A model generated the notes under the pieces. The model saw only the letters and a program-made list of their open reading frames with translations. It ran no database searches and was not told where the DNA came from. Shown here piece after piece: positions 18,410 through 26,891 of a stretch of 64,000 bases of DNA. The translations under genes were made by a program, and so were the position numbers. The number at the start of each line of letters is the position of its first letter. Position 1 is the first letter of the stretch. The DNA is from Candidatus Phycorickettsia trachydisci (GTDB taxonomy: Bacteria; Pseudomonadota; Alphaproteobacteria; Rickettsiales; Rickettsiaceae): positions 1,054,001 to 1,118,000 of the forward strand of contig NZ_CP027845.1 of NCBI RefSeq assembly GCF_003015145.1, in the 5' to 3' direction.

Positions 18410-19042
18410 TTATTTAATATGAAGAAAGTTTTGGTTAGCAAAATCCCAATTAATTAGCTCTCTCATGAACAGATCCAAGTAATCAACTCTTCTATGACGA
18501 TAATCTATGTAGTAAGCATGTTCCCAGACATCACAGGTAAAAATTGGGCGAATATTTTGTGCAATGGGAGTATGCGCGTTTGAAGTTTTTGTCAGTTTTA
18601 ATTTTCCCTTTTCTTTAATAAGCCAAACCCAGCCGCTGCCAAATTGAGATGTCCCAGCCTTTTTAAACTCTGCCATGAAGTTATCTAGGCTGCCAAAATC
18701 TTCATTAATTTGCTCTATCAATTCATTATTTGGAGGAGTGCCATCCGATTTTTTCATGGAGTGCCAGAAAAAACTGTGGTTCCAAATTTGTGCAGCATTA
18801 TTAAATATGCCATCTAATTTTTCCTCAAGCGAAGTTACAATAATCTCTTCCAGTGACTTTTGCTTTAGATCATGGTTTTCAAGCAAAGTATTTAAATTAT
18901 TGACATAAGCTGCATGATGCTTTTTGTGATGATATTCCAAAGTCTCAGCACTTAAGTATGGCTCTAGTGCTTTTTGATCATACGGTAAGTCTGGTAAAAT
19001 AAAAGGATAAACAGTTTGATTTGCTTGTTTAGAGAATGCCAT
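18410..19042 (-). CDS. sodB: Superoxide dismutase (Fe/Mn)
   Basis: Cytoplasmic superoxide dismutase. The metal ligands are recognisable: His38 in LEYHHKKHH, the His in WNHSFFWHSM near 88-95, and the Asp and His in CDVWEHAYYIDY near 170-180. Length 210 aa is normal. The GSGWVWL motif with nearby Gln (SQFGSGW) suggests the Fe type, though metal preference is not certain from sequence. It is the first gene of the minus-strand run into ftsW and diverges from cca across a 45-bp gap, so the two promoters must overlap. Confidence 0.95.
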   Translation of the reverse strand: MAFSKQANQTVYPFILPDLPYDQKALEPYLSAETLEYHHKKHHAAYVNNLNTLLENHDLKQKSLEEIIVTSLEEKLDGIFNNAAQIWNHSFFWHSMKKSDGTPPNNELIEQINEDFGSLDNFMAEFKKAGTSQFGSGWVWLIKEKGKLKLTKTSNAHTPIAQNIRPIFTCDVWEHAYYIDYRHRRVDYLDLFMRELINWDFANQNFLHIK

Positions 19043-19087
19043 AATATTTTTGATACAAAATTAGTATTACAGTTTAGTATATAACAG

Positions 19088-20236
19088 ATGAAAAAAGAAT
19101 TAAAGTTCGCATCACAGTATCTTAAAGATTTAATTTCAATCCTTGGATCTACCAACGCTCGTATTGTTGGAGGGTGCGTTCGGGATGCGTTGTTAGGTAT
19201 TAAGACAGATGATTTTGATATTGCAACTAGACTTGTCCCAGATGAGGTAACTAGATTACTTGAGGCAAAGAGTATTAATGTGATTCCTACAGGTCTCAAA
19301 CATGGTACCGTAACGGCTATTATGGGAGGTGAGAAATTTGAGATCACAACTTTACGTCAAGACTTAAAATGTGATGGTAGGCATGCAAAAGTTGCTTTTA
19401 CAGATGATTTTAAAGAGGATGCTTCAAGACGTGATTTTACAATAAATGCTTTAAGTTATGATGTTTTTACTCATGAAGTTTTTGATTATTTTGAAGGTTT
19501 AAAGCACTTATCACAAAGGAAAGTTGTATTTATTGGAGAGGCGCATAAGCGTATTGAGGAAGATCATTTGAGGATATTAAGGTTTTTTAGATTTAGTGCA
19601 TATTATGCTAAAGATTTTGATTCTGAAGGGCTTAAAGCGTGTAATGCTTTAGCAGATAGATTAAAAGAGATTTCGCGTGAGAGGATTAATATGGAGTTTG
19701 ATAAAATTCTTTTAGCATCAAACAACGTCAAAACTCTTTACGCAATGCAAGATGTGTTGCCAAGCATTTTTGAGCCACTAGATATCGGGACTTTAGAAAA
19801 AATTCTAGATTTATCTAAAAAATTCGAAACTCCACTTACTCTAAACGAAATATACAGTCTTTTATTCTGGGATCATAATTTATCGAAGCTAAAATTTGAT
19901 AATGCTCGCAAAAAGCAAATACGTAAATTTGCAGAGTTTGTATCTAACATCGCTAACGCAAACTTGCGTGCAATATGGATTAATTCTAACTACCCTTGTA
20001 CTTTATACATACTGTTTGCAAACCTGGATGGAGTGATAAATAATGATCAAACACAAGAATTTTTAGAGCTTATTAGAAAACCTAAACCAACATTTCCAGT
20101 TAATGGAGGGGATTTGCTTAATTTAGGCTACTCTGGTAAAAATGTTGGAGATGTGTTAGATTATTTAAGGGCTATATGGGTCAACCATAATTTTCAGATA
20201 TCAAAAAAAGATCTAATAAAATGTATAAAGCAGTAG
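19088..20236 (+). CDS. cca: CCA tRNA nucleotidyltransferase / poly(A) polymerase family
   Basis: Class II nucleotidyltransferase that adds CCA to tRNA 3' ends (or poly(A) to RNA). The head domain shows VGGCVRDALLG (about 24-34), the catalytic DFDIA with its two Asp residues (38-42), and the RRDFTINALSYD motif (about 117-128). EEDHLRILRFFRFSAYY near 160-176 is the neck motif. Length 382 aa fits alphaproteobacterial CCA enzymes. Whether it is CCA-adding or a polymerase cannot be decided from motifs alone. It overlaps the next gene by 16 bp. Confidence 0.9.
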   Translation: MKKELKFASQYLKDLISILGSTNARIVGGCVRDALLGIKTDDFDIATRLVPDEVTRLLEAKSINVIPTGLKHGTVTAIMGGEKFEITTLRQDLKCDGRHAKVAFTDDFKEDASRRDFTINALSYDVFTHEVFDYFEGLKHLSQRKVVFIGEAHKRIEEDHLRILRFFRFSAYYAKDFDSEGLKACNALADRLKEISRERINMEFDKILLASNNVKTLYAMQDVLPSIFEPLDIGTLEKILDLSKKFETPLTLNEIYSLLFWDHNLSKLKFDNARKKQIRKFAEFVSNIANANLRAIWINSNYPCTLYILFANLDGVINNDQTQEFLELIRKPKPTFPVNGGDLLNLGYSGKNVGDVLDYLRAIWVNHNFQISKKDLIKCIKQ

Positions 20237-21039
20237 TATCTATAATTTTATTGTTTAACGTAAATGCAGCCATGGCACAGTTTCGTATAGCTGCAAGTAA
20301 TACGCCCATTGCAAGTATTGTAAGCTTAATTGTTAAAGATAAGGCTCAAGTAACAAGTATTTGTAATGTAAATAATGGGTGCGCACATCATTACTCTGTT
20401 AAACCAAACCAAGTTTCAGAAGTTCAAAATGCAGACATATTAGTATACATTAATGATAGCTTTGAGACCTTTATGCCAAAGCTCTTATCAAGCGGTAAAA
20501 AACAAATGATTTTGAGATTGAGTGATATAGAGTTAGTGAGTGTGCAAGATAATTGGCATGTCTGGCTTTCCATTGAAAACATCAGGCGTATTGCTGGTTA
20601 CGTGCTACTAAACCTGATTAAGTTTGATTCGGCTAATACAGATTTTTATTCACAAAACTATCAAGACGTTCTAAAGATGTTGGATGGTATGGAAAAATCT
20701 ACACAAAATTTAAAAAACTTAAAAGATGTAGTATTGCTTGATGATAGCTTAGAGCATTTTTTTAGCAACTTTACCACTGATATCAAAAGATTCTATAGTG
20801 CTGCTGAGCATATGAAGCCTCAGGAGCTAGAAAATTTGAAAGAATTAATTAAAACTCGTCATCCAAAGTGTATTTTTATGAGCTCTAAGCAAGATGCAAG
20901 TAAGCTGAGCGAGTATCTTAAAAATCAAACCCGCGTTGTTAGTTTAGATACTGAATCATGGGAAACGCAGCCTCCTTATGATAAGGTTTTAGAGCAAAAA
21001 ATGATTAATATGATTAACGCTGCTGCTAGTTGTCTATAG
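20221..21039 (+). CDS. ZnuA-like metal ABC transporter substrate-binding protein
   Basis: The 272-aa protein has a signal peptide (VVSIILLFNVNAAMA, likely cleaved before QF) and follows the ZnuA/TroA plan. ASNTPIASIVSLIVKDKAQV is the first strand-helix, GCAHHYSVKPNQVSEVQNAD carries the first His ligands, DNWHVWLSIENI corresponds to the usual DPHxWLxPxN, and LDDSLEHFFSNF to the third ligand loop. Some ligand loops are altered (NWH for DPH), so metal binding may be changed. The ATPase and permease partners are not adjacent. It overlaps cca by 16 bp and directly abuts the AEC permease gene. Confidence 0.8.
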   Translation: MYKAVVSIILLFNVNAAMAQFRIAASNTPIASIVSLIVKDKAQVTSICNVNNGCAHHYSVKPNQVSEVQNADILVYINDSFETFMPKLLSSGKKQMILRLSDIELVSVQDNWHVWLSIENIRRIAGYVLLNLIKFDSANTDFYSQNYQDVLKMLDGMEKSTQNLKNLKDVVLLDDSLEHFFSNFTTDIKRFYSAAEHMKPQELENLKELIKTRHPKCIFMSSKQDASKLSEYLKNQTRVVSLDTESWETQPPYDKVLEQKMINMINAAASCL

Positions 21040-21975
21040 ATGTTAACAGTTTTTGATACGATATTTCCTATCTTTGTCATAATGATGATAGGTAAGCTGA
21101 CTAAAACTTATTGGCTCAGTGCTGAAGAATTTTGGCGAGGAATGGAAAGTATGTCGTACTTTTTGCTTTTTCCATGCGCTCTTTTTAACTATATCGTCTC
21201 AGCAGATCTAAGCTCTTCTGACATCCTGCATGTTATATATGTTTTAATGATGGCAACGACTTTGCTGGTAACGGGGCTTGCTATATATCAAAAACAATAT
21301 GCTATAGAAGGAGCGGCTTTTACTTCGATAATGCAGGGAAGTATAAGGTATAATAACTACATTTTCTTCGGGGTCACAAGTACCTTATTCCAAAACAAAG
21401 GGCTTGCTATTGCTTCAGTTATCGCTCTTTACATGATAGTGTTTACCAATATTATCTCAATTTTAACCTGCAATGTTTGTTTAGATAGAAAAAAAATTCA
21501 GGAAGACTATTTATCCAACATGGCTTCACTTATTAAAAAGTTGACGCTTAATCCTATGATTTTTAGCAGCATTTTAGCCTTAATTTGCAATAAATTTGAG
21601 GTAAAGATTGATAAAACAATGCAAAGCATTTTAGATAGTCTTGCAAGTGCAGCTTTGACTATGGGTATTATCACTGTTGGTTCAGGTTTGAGGTTTCACG
21701 TAGCAGATTTCGATAAGTTAAAGCTTATTTTTGTAACAAGCGTCAATAAGCTTTTGATATTTCCGATACTGACAATTTTATTATTATCATTTTATAGGAT
21801 TGATGGTCTGCCAAAATTGGTAGGTCTTATTTACAGCGGTGTTCCTTGCGCAACAACATCTTATATTCTAGCAAAGCAGCTTGGAGGAGATGCGGAACTT
21901 ATGGCTTCGATCATTACTTTTACCACGGTGCTATCCGTGTTGACATTATCTTTTTTAATCTATTTTTTTCGCTAA
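21040..21975 (+). CDS. AEC family transporter (auxin efflux carrier type)
   Basis: A 311-aa membrane protein with about ten helices in the two inverted halves typical of AEC permeases. TLNPMIFSSILALICN near the middle matches the family's NP(LxP) helix start, and the late PKLVGLIYSGVPCATTSYILAKQLGGD is the second-half signature. Members move malonate, malate or other organic anions; the substrate here is unknown, although the malic enzyme gene starts 12 bp downstream. It starts at the base after the ZnuA-like stop, so the genes are coupled. Confidence 0.85.
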   Translation: MLTVFDTIFPIFVIMMIGKLTKTYWLSAEEFWRGMESMSYFLLFPCALFNYIVSADLSSSDILHVIYVLMMATTLLVTGLAIYQKQYAIEGAAFTSIMQGSIRYNNYIFFGVTSTLFQNKGLAIASVIALYMIVFTNIISILTCNVCLDRKKIQEDYLSNMASLIKKLTLNPMIFSSILALICNKFEVKIDKTMQSILDSLASAALTMGIITVGSGLRFHVADFDKLKLIFVTSVNKLLIFPILTILLLSFYRIDGLPKLVGLIYSGVPCATTSYILAKQLGGDAELMASIITFTTVLSVLTLSFLIYFFR

Positions 21976-21987
21976 TTCTTAAAACAT

Positions 21988-24225
21988 ATGACACAGGATT
22001 TAAAAACTCGTGCTCTTTTTTATCATCAACATAAAACTCCAGGCAAGATAGGAATCAGTCCTACAAAACCTTTAGTGACACAAGAAGACTTAGCGCTTGC
22101 TTATTCTCCTGGAGTAGCTGAGCCTGTTAAGGAAATTTATAAAGATGTAAACAATATATATAAATACACAGCTCGTGGTAATATGGTGGCTGTTATTTCC
22201 AATGGAACTGCAATCTTAGGTTTGGGTAATCTGGGAGCTGCTGCTGCAAAACCTGTAATGGAAGGCAAAGCAGTATTGTTTAAGAGGTTTGCTGACGTTG
22301 ATGCAATAGATTTAGAGGTTGATACAAGTGATCCTGATGAGTTTATTTCTGCAGTTAAGCATCTAGGATATAGCTTTGGTGGGATTAATTTAGAAGATAT
22401 AAAAGCGCCAGAATGCTTTTATATAGAAGACGCTTTGCGCAAGGCTTTAGATATACCCGTATTCCATGATGACCAACATGGAACTGCAATTATCGTATTG
22501 GCGGGTCTTATTAATGCGGCACTTATTGCGGGCAAAGAGCTGAAAAATTTAAAGATAATAGTAAATGGTGCAGGAGCTGCTGCGATAGCTTGCCTAGATT
22601 TGCTAACATCATTTGAAGTGAATAAAGATAATGTTGTTTTATGTGATACATTGGGGGTAGTGCATAAGGGAAGAAGCAAGGGGATGAATCAGTGGAAGGA
22701 AAGGTATGCAACTAATCTAAGTGCGCGCAGTTTAGAAGAGGCTATAAAAGGAGCTGATGTGTTTCTTGGATTATCGGTCAAAGGTGCTCTATCCCCTGAA
22801 ATGGTGGAAAAAATGGCACCAAATCCTATTATTTTTGCTCTTGCAAACCCTGATCCAGAAATAACTCCAGATCAGGCTCATAGCGTTAGAAATGATGCGA
22901 TAGTTGCAACTGGTAGGTCTGACTATCCAAATCAGGTTAACAACCTTATGGGTTTTCCTTATATCTTTAGAGGAGCCCTAGATGTGCGTGCAAGAGAGAT
23001 TAATATCGAGATGAAAATTGCGGCAGCACTTACTCTTGCCAAAATGGCACGTGAAATTGTACCAACTCAGGTTTCAAAAGCAATGAAGGGAAAAAAAATG
23101 GTATTTGGTCCTGAATATATTATTCCATCGCCTTTTGATCCTCGATTAATTATTGATCTGCCAATGGCTGTGGCTAAAGCTGCAATAGAGACCAAGGTAG
23201 CTGGTATCACAGATTTAGATCTTGCGAAATATAAAAGAGATCTAGCAAGCCGCCTTAATCCATCTGCTAACTATCTTAATACTGTACTTTCCAAAATCTC
23301 TAAGAATAAACGAATAATCTTAGCAGATGGTGAGGACATTGAAACTATTAAGGCGGCATTCAAAATTAGAGATAGATTGGGATGTACTCCTATTATTGTC
23401 GGTAGAACGAAAATACTACAACCTCTCTTGAATGAAGTTGGTAAGAATAATATAGGCGGTATTGAGCTGACAAATGCTGTGCTAAGCAAAGATACAGAGC
23501 AATATATCTTATTCTTATATGAGAAGCTGCAAAGACTTGGTTACACCAAGCAAGACTGTGCAAATCTAGTTAAAAATGATAAAAATATTTTCTCTGCTTG
23601 CATGCTTGCATTTGGAGGGGCGGATAGTTTGATTATGGGCAATACAAGGGATTATGATGAATGCTTTGCGCTGTTGAGTAAGATTGTTGGCACAAGTTCT
23701 AATATTCCGATTTTTGAGTATTATAATATCTTAGATTCAGATAATACTTTGATGGTAGTTGATCCATCTCCAACGTGGTCAGAGGCTTCAGCTAATGATA
23801 TTTCTCAAATAGTCCTAAAGTCTGCAAAAATTATGCGAAACTTAGGTCTAGTTCCAAGCGTTGCTTTAATTTCCTATCAGAATTTTGCAGATTGCAAATA
23901 TAACGCAAGAACCCAGGAGGTCTTAAGTATTTTAGACTCTATGAAGGTTGATTTTGAGTATGATGGAAATATGACGCCTGATGTTGCATTAAACCCATCG
24001 TTAATGAAACTATATCCATTCTGTAAGTTCTCTAATCCTGCAAATATACTCATAATGCCAAACTCTGAGGTGTCAGCAATTTCGCTCAAAATGTTATCTC
24101 AGTTGCTTGGAACTAAGACGCATGTTATGGGTCCAATACTTAGTGGCTTTAAGAAGAATATTCAATTACACCATTTTACCGCAAGTGAAATTTTTGACAT
24201 GGCTGTTATATCCTTAATGGAGTAA
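21988..24225 (+). CDS. maeB: NADP-dependent malic enzyme with phosphotransacetylase-like C-terminal domain
   Basis: Decarboxylates malate to pyruvate with reduction of NADP. The first 420 residues carry the malic enzyme domains: YSPGVAEPVKEI near 34, the catalytic Lys/Asp region in VFHDDQHGTAIIVLAGLINA near 150-170, and GAGAAAIACLDLL near 193-205 as the dinucleotide-binding loop. Residues of about 430-745 form the Pta-like domain found in the long bacterial forms (ILADGEDIETIKAAF, then IVGRTKIL); it is usually regulatory. Length 745 aa is normal for MaeB. It may use malate imported by the AEC permease upstream, which is inference from the gene order. Confidence 0.95.
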   Translation: MTQDLKTRALFYHQHKTPGKIGISPTKPLVTQEDLALAYSPGVAEPVKEIYKDVNNIYKYTARGNMVAVISNGTAILGLGNLGAAAAKPVMEGKAVLFKRFADVDAIDLEVDTSDPDEFISAVKHLGYSFGGINLEDIKAPECFYIEDALRKALDIPVFHDDQHGTAIIVLAGLINAALIAGKELKNLKIIVNGAGAAAIACLDLLTSFEVNKDNVVLCDTLGVVHKGRSKGMNQWKERYATNLSARSLEEAIKGADVFLGLSVKGALSPEMVEKMAPNPIIFALANPDPEITPDQAHSVRNDAIVATGRSDYPNQVNNLMGFPYIFRGALDVRAREINIEMKIAAALTLAKMAREIVPTQVSKAMKGKKMVFGPEYIIPSPFDPRLIIDLPMAVAKAAIETKVAGITDLDLAKYKRDLASRLNPSANYLNTVLSKISKNKRIILADGEDIETIKAAFKIRDRLGCTPIIVGRTKILQPLLNEVGKNNIGGIELTNAVLSKDTEQYILFLYEKLQRLGYTKQDCANLVKNDKNIFSACMLAFGGADSLIMGNTRDYDECFALLSKIVGTSSNIPIFEYYNILDSDNTLMVVDPSPTWSEASANDISQIVLKSAKIMRNLGLVPSVALISYQNFADCKYNARTQEVLSILDSMKVDFEYDGNMTPDVALNPSLMKLYPFCKFSNPANILIMPNSEVSAISLKMLSQLLGTKTHVMGPILSGFKKNIQLHHFTASEIFDMAVISLME

Positions 24226-24257
24226 GGTCATTGTGGACATAAGATAAAAATTTATTA

Positions 24258-24689
24258 TCACTCAGCATTATCATCTGCAATGTCTTCGTTTTGACCAACA
24301 ATTGGTGTTTCAGATGATCTTGGGCTCAGTAATCCATGTTCTATCATCTCTGCAACAAGATCGTAGTACGGAGGAATCATTGTAGGACCTTGATTTAGAA
24401 TTATCGTATCTTGCCTAACTAGACCAGTTTGAGGCATGAGGGATAAATAATAATTTAGCGTCTCATCAGTGATATGTTCTATTTGGTCATCGACATTTTC
24501 TTCAGTAACTAATGGCTCAGCCATTGATTCTAGTAACAAACTTTCTAATAGTTTTGGAGAAATATTATCTTTTGGAGAGGTAATTTCTGCTTCGTGATCC
24601 CGATCTATTGCATCTTCTTTTTCAAGCTCAGGAATAATTATCGTATGATTAAAGATTTTATTATAGTCATTCATATAAGTACCTATCAA
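24258..24689 (-). CDS. Acidic protein of unknown function
   Basis: I do not recognise this 143-aa protein. It is strongly acidic (many D/E, few K/R), without signal peptide or membrane helix. The centre has HITDETLNYYLSLMPQ and the tail PPYYDLVAEMIEHGLLSPRS. It lies tail to tail with maeB (32 bp apart), with 259 bp of AT-rich, apparently non-coding DNA upstream. Codon use looks like that of its neighbours. It could be a secreted effector or a small adaptor; nothing decides this. Confidence 0.55.
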   Translation of the reverse strand: MIGTYMNDYNKIFNHTIIIPELEKEDAIDRDHEAEITSPKDNISPKLLESLLLESMAEPLVTEENVDDQIEHITDETLNYYLSLMPQTGLVRQDTIILNQGPTMIPPYYDLVAEMIEHGLLSPRSSETPIVGQNEDIADDNAE

Positions 24690-24891
24690 GAGTTAATAAT
24701 AGAGGTACAGTGTAATTATCGCGCATATTTCTAACATATATAAGTAAAAAGCTTCTAAAATTAAAAAAAGATCATGATTGTTTCTTTTAAGATACTTGAA
24801 TTTCTATTTTTTTATATATATGTAATAAAATATAAAAGGTTATGATAAAGATATAGTAAAGTTGGTTAATAATTTAGAATCTTAGCATGGA

Positions 24892-24921
24892 TTGTAATAA
24901 ACGAATAATAGTAGATATAAT
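24892..24921 (+). promoter_or_regulatory. Sigma-70 type promoter for tadA
   Basis: TTGTAA and TATAAT are separated by 18 bp and end 27 bp before the tadA ATG. The match to consensus is good. It is the only clear signal in the 259-bp gap 24690-24948. Confidence 0.55.
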
Positions 24922-24948
24922 GATAGTAATCAAAAAGGCATTTAAGTA

Positions 24949-25404
24949 ATGATTTTGAATAGTGCTCACAGAGCTTACATGGCATTAGCTTTACAAGAAG
25001 CGCAAAAAGCCATCAAAAAAGGCGAAGTGCCAGTAGGAGCTGTTATAGTTAATGATCAAGGAATAGTTGCAAAAGCTCATAATAACGTTGAAACTAAAAA
25101 GAATGCCTGTTATCACGCTGAGATTTTAGCGATAAATTCTGCTTGTAAGGCACTAAACTCAAAATTTCTAGATGAATGCATGCTATATGTTACGCTAGAG
25201 CCTTGTTGTATGTGCATACAAGCAATATACACTTCTCGCATAAAGAAACTATTCTTTGGAGCATCTATAACTCCTTATACTAAAGGTCTCATCGACAATT
25301 CTCCTAAAATGCTAGAAGTGTATGAAGGGTTATTAGAAAAAGAATCCCAAATGCTACTAACTAGCTTTTTTACTTCTCTTAGAAATAAAAAGACTACTTT
25401 ATAA
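24949..25404 (+). CDS. tadA: tRNA-specific adenosine deaminase
   Basis: TadA deaminates A34 of tRNA-Arg(ACG) to inosine. The zinc site is complete: His56-Ala-Glu58 (HAE) and Cys86/Cys89 in EPCCMC (family EPCxMC). GEVPVGAVIV at 26-35 is the conserved beta hairpin. Length 151 aa is normal. The gene stands alone, with its own promoter and a stem-loop after the stop. Confidence 0.94.
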   Translation: MILNSAHRAYMALALQEAQKAIKKGEVPVGAVIVNDQGIVAKAHNNVETKKNACYHAEILAINSACKALNSKFLDECMLYVTLEPCCMCIQAIYTSRIKKLFFGASITPYTKGLIDNSPKMLEVYEGLLEKESQMLLTSFFTSLRNKKTTL

Positions 25405-25410
25405 ATAAGG

Positions 25411-25445
25411 TTACACTTAGAATTAAAAATTAATTTTAAGTGTAA
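25411..25445 (+). terminator. Stem-loop after tadA
   Basis: TTACACTTA pairs perfectly with TAAGTGTAA around a 17-nt AT-rich loop, 7 bp after the tadA stop. There is no T-run, so it is a weak terminator or an RNA 3'-end stabiliser. Confidence 0.4.
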
Positions 25446-25450
25446 AGTAA

Positions 25451-25479
25451 TTGTTCAAGCCAGCATTTACTAATATAAT
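25451..25479 (+). promoter_or_regulatory. Sigma-70 type promoter for the first ankyrin gene
   Basis: TTGTTC, a 17-bp spacer and TATAAT lie 26 bp before the ATG at 25505. The spacer length and the -10 box are ideal. Confidence 0.55.
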
Positions 25480-25504
25480 TTAGTAAAGAAGAACTTACTT
25501 TATT

Positions 25505-25933
25505 ATGAAAACTAATCTTCATGAAATAAAAGACAGAATCTTGGCAAAAACTCTTGAAAAAGTGATAGGGGAGCATTCTCACAAAAAAATTATCCAGATT
25601 AACTCAGAAATCTTAAATGCATACCAAAAAGAGCTGGGAAAGATAGAAAAGCTTTTTCATAATATAGAAAAAGACATAAACTTCAGAGAAGAAGGTAAGA
25701 CGCCTTTATATACAGCAATAAAAGAGGGCTATGGAGAACTAGCGAATTACTTAATAAATAATGGCGCTGATGCAAATAATATAAATGAAGAAAACCAAAC
25801 AGCCTTAGATGCAATCGAGGCCTGGTGCAAGGCGAGTCTTGGTGATCCAGCCTTTCCAGAAGTAGATTGGAACGGTCCCGAGATGGATACTATAGGCGAA
25901 AACCCAGACTATCCAATTACAACAGATTATTAA
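25505..25933 (+). CDS. Ankyrin-repeat protein (short)
   Basis: A 142-aa protein with a helical N-terminus (about 1-58) and one to two ankyrin repeats. The clear one is at about 65-98 (GKTPLYTAIKEGYGELANYL, then INNGADANN), followed by a partial repeat (ENQTALDAIEAW). The tail is acidic. Ankyrin proteins of intracellular bacteria often act on host proteins and are often type IV substrates, but nothing here proves export. It has its own promoter and is followed after 57 bp by a second ankyrin gene, suggesting a local duplication or a small cluster. Confidence 0.75.
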   Translation: MKTNLHEIKDRILAKTLEKVIGEHSHKKIIQINSEILNAYQKELGKIEKLFHNIEKDINFREEGKTPLYTAIKEGYGELANYLINNGADANNINEENQTALDAIEAWCKASLGDPAFPEVDWNGPEMDTIGENPDYPITTDY

Positions 25934-25990
25934 TTTAAAAAAGCTATCTTTTTATATTTATTTCATGTATGATAAGTTTAAGTAACTTAA

Positions 25991-26881
25991 ATGGATAATA
26001 ATATGAAAATCGAAGACATGGAAAGATATTTTACAACGTTAGGTCCTGATCAGGATTTATTAAGACTCGCTAGTTATGATAAACCTGAATTAATTAAAGA
26101 ACTAGTTGAAAATAGAAGCGCCGATGTAAATGCTAAGAGTAAGCCTAGCGAAACGACTCCTCTTCATGAAACAATTATCGGAGAAGAAGAATTCGGAAAA
26201 ACATCTGTGGAAATTATGAAGTACTTAATAAGCAAAGGTGCTGACATTAATGCTCTAAACTCTAAAGGACAAACCCCTTTAGATTTAGCTGCAGAAAAGT
26301 TTGGATTTCTCTGCATGGGAGAGCTTTTGCTACACAAGGCAGAGCCAAACACGCGCGATATAGCACTACTTAAGACTATTGCTTCTCAAAATTATGGAGG
26401 AGGTAAAAATGTTATAGCTCAAATTCAAAACATAGATACTTTAAGAAATAAAGTTTTAGAATTAGAAGAAAATGATAAAAAATATGATCTTTTGGATAAG
26501 TTGGCTTCTCAAGAAACGAGATTAACTCAAAAGCTACCAGAGTATCTTTCTAAAAAAATTCAGGAAGGTTATGAAAACAAACAACAAAATCTACAATACC
26601 TCTCACATGTCTCTGAAATGCTAGCGAAAGGTATAGAATCTCTAAAAAATTTACCTTCAGAAGAAATAGATAAAGCTTCACCAGAAGAAAAGCAAGATTT
26701 TGAAGAACGTTTAGATTTAATGCAAAAATACTTAGAAGCCTACTCGGAATCTATTCGTATTTTAAAGGCAGAAAAAATAACAACAGAAGCAATAAATGAT
26801 CTTACTGATGTAACTGGAGATTTGTCTCACGAGGGTGTTGAAAAGCTAACCATAGGAGGAACCGATACAGAAGAGGCTTAA
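25991..26881 (+). CDS. Ankyrin-repeat protein with helical C-terminal half
   Basis: A 296-aa protein. Residues of about 22-125 hold three ankyrin repeats, among them ETTPLHETIIGEEEFGKTSV with YLISKGADINA and then GQTPLDLAAEKFGFLCMGEL. Residues of about 130-275 are highly charged and helical, probably coiled coil (ELEENDKKYDLLDKL, LPEYLSKKIQEGYENKQQNL). An in-frame Met six codons after the first could also serve as start. It has no signal peptide. It may be an effector by analogy with other Rickettsiales ankyrin proteins. It ends 10 bp from the tlc stop on the other strand. Confidence 0.75.
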   Translation: MDNNMKIEDMERYFTTLGPDQDLLRLASYDKPELIKELVENRSADVNAKSKPSETTPLHETIIGEEEFGKTSVEIMKYLISKGADINALNSKGQTPLDLAAEKFGFLCMGELLLHKAEPNTRDIALLKTIASQNYGGGKNVIAQIQNIDTLRNKVLELEENDKKYDLLDKLASQETRLTQKLPEYLSKKIQEGYENKQQNLQYLSHVSEMLAKGIESLKNLPSEEIDKASPEEKQDFEERLDLMQKYLEAYSESIRILKAEKITTEAINDLTDVTGDLSHEGVEKLTIGGTDTEEA

Positions 26882-26891
26882 AATTATCTCA

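Noticed and set aside
24690-24891. Possible small RNA in the gap before tadA
   Set aside because: The stretch is AT-rich without a stable hairpin or terminator; only the tadA promoter near its end is supported.
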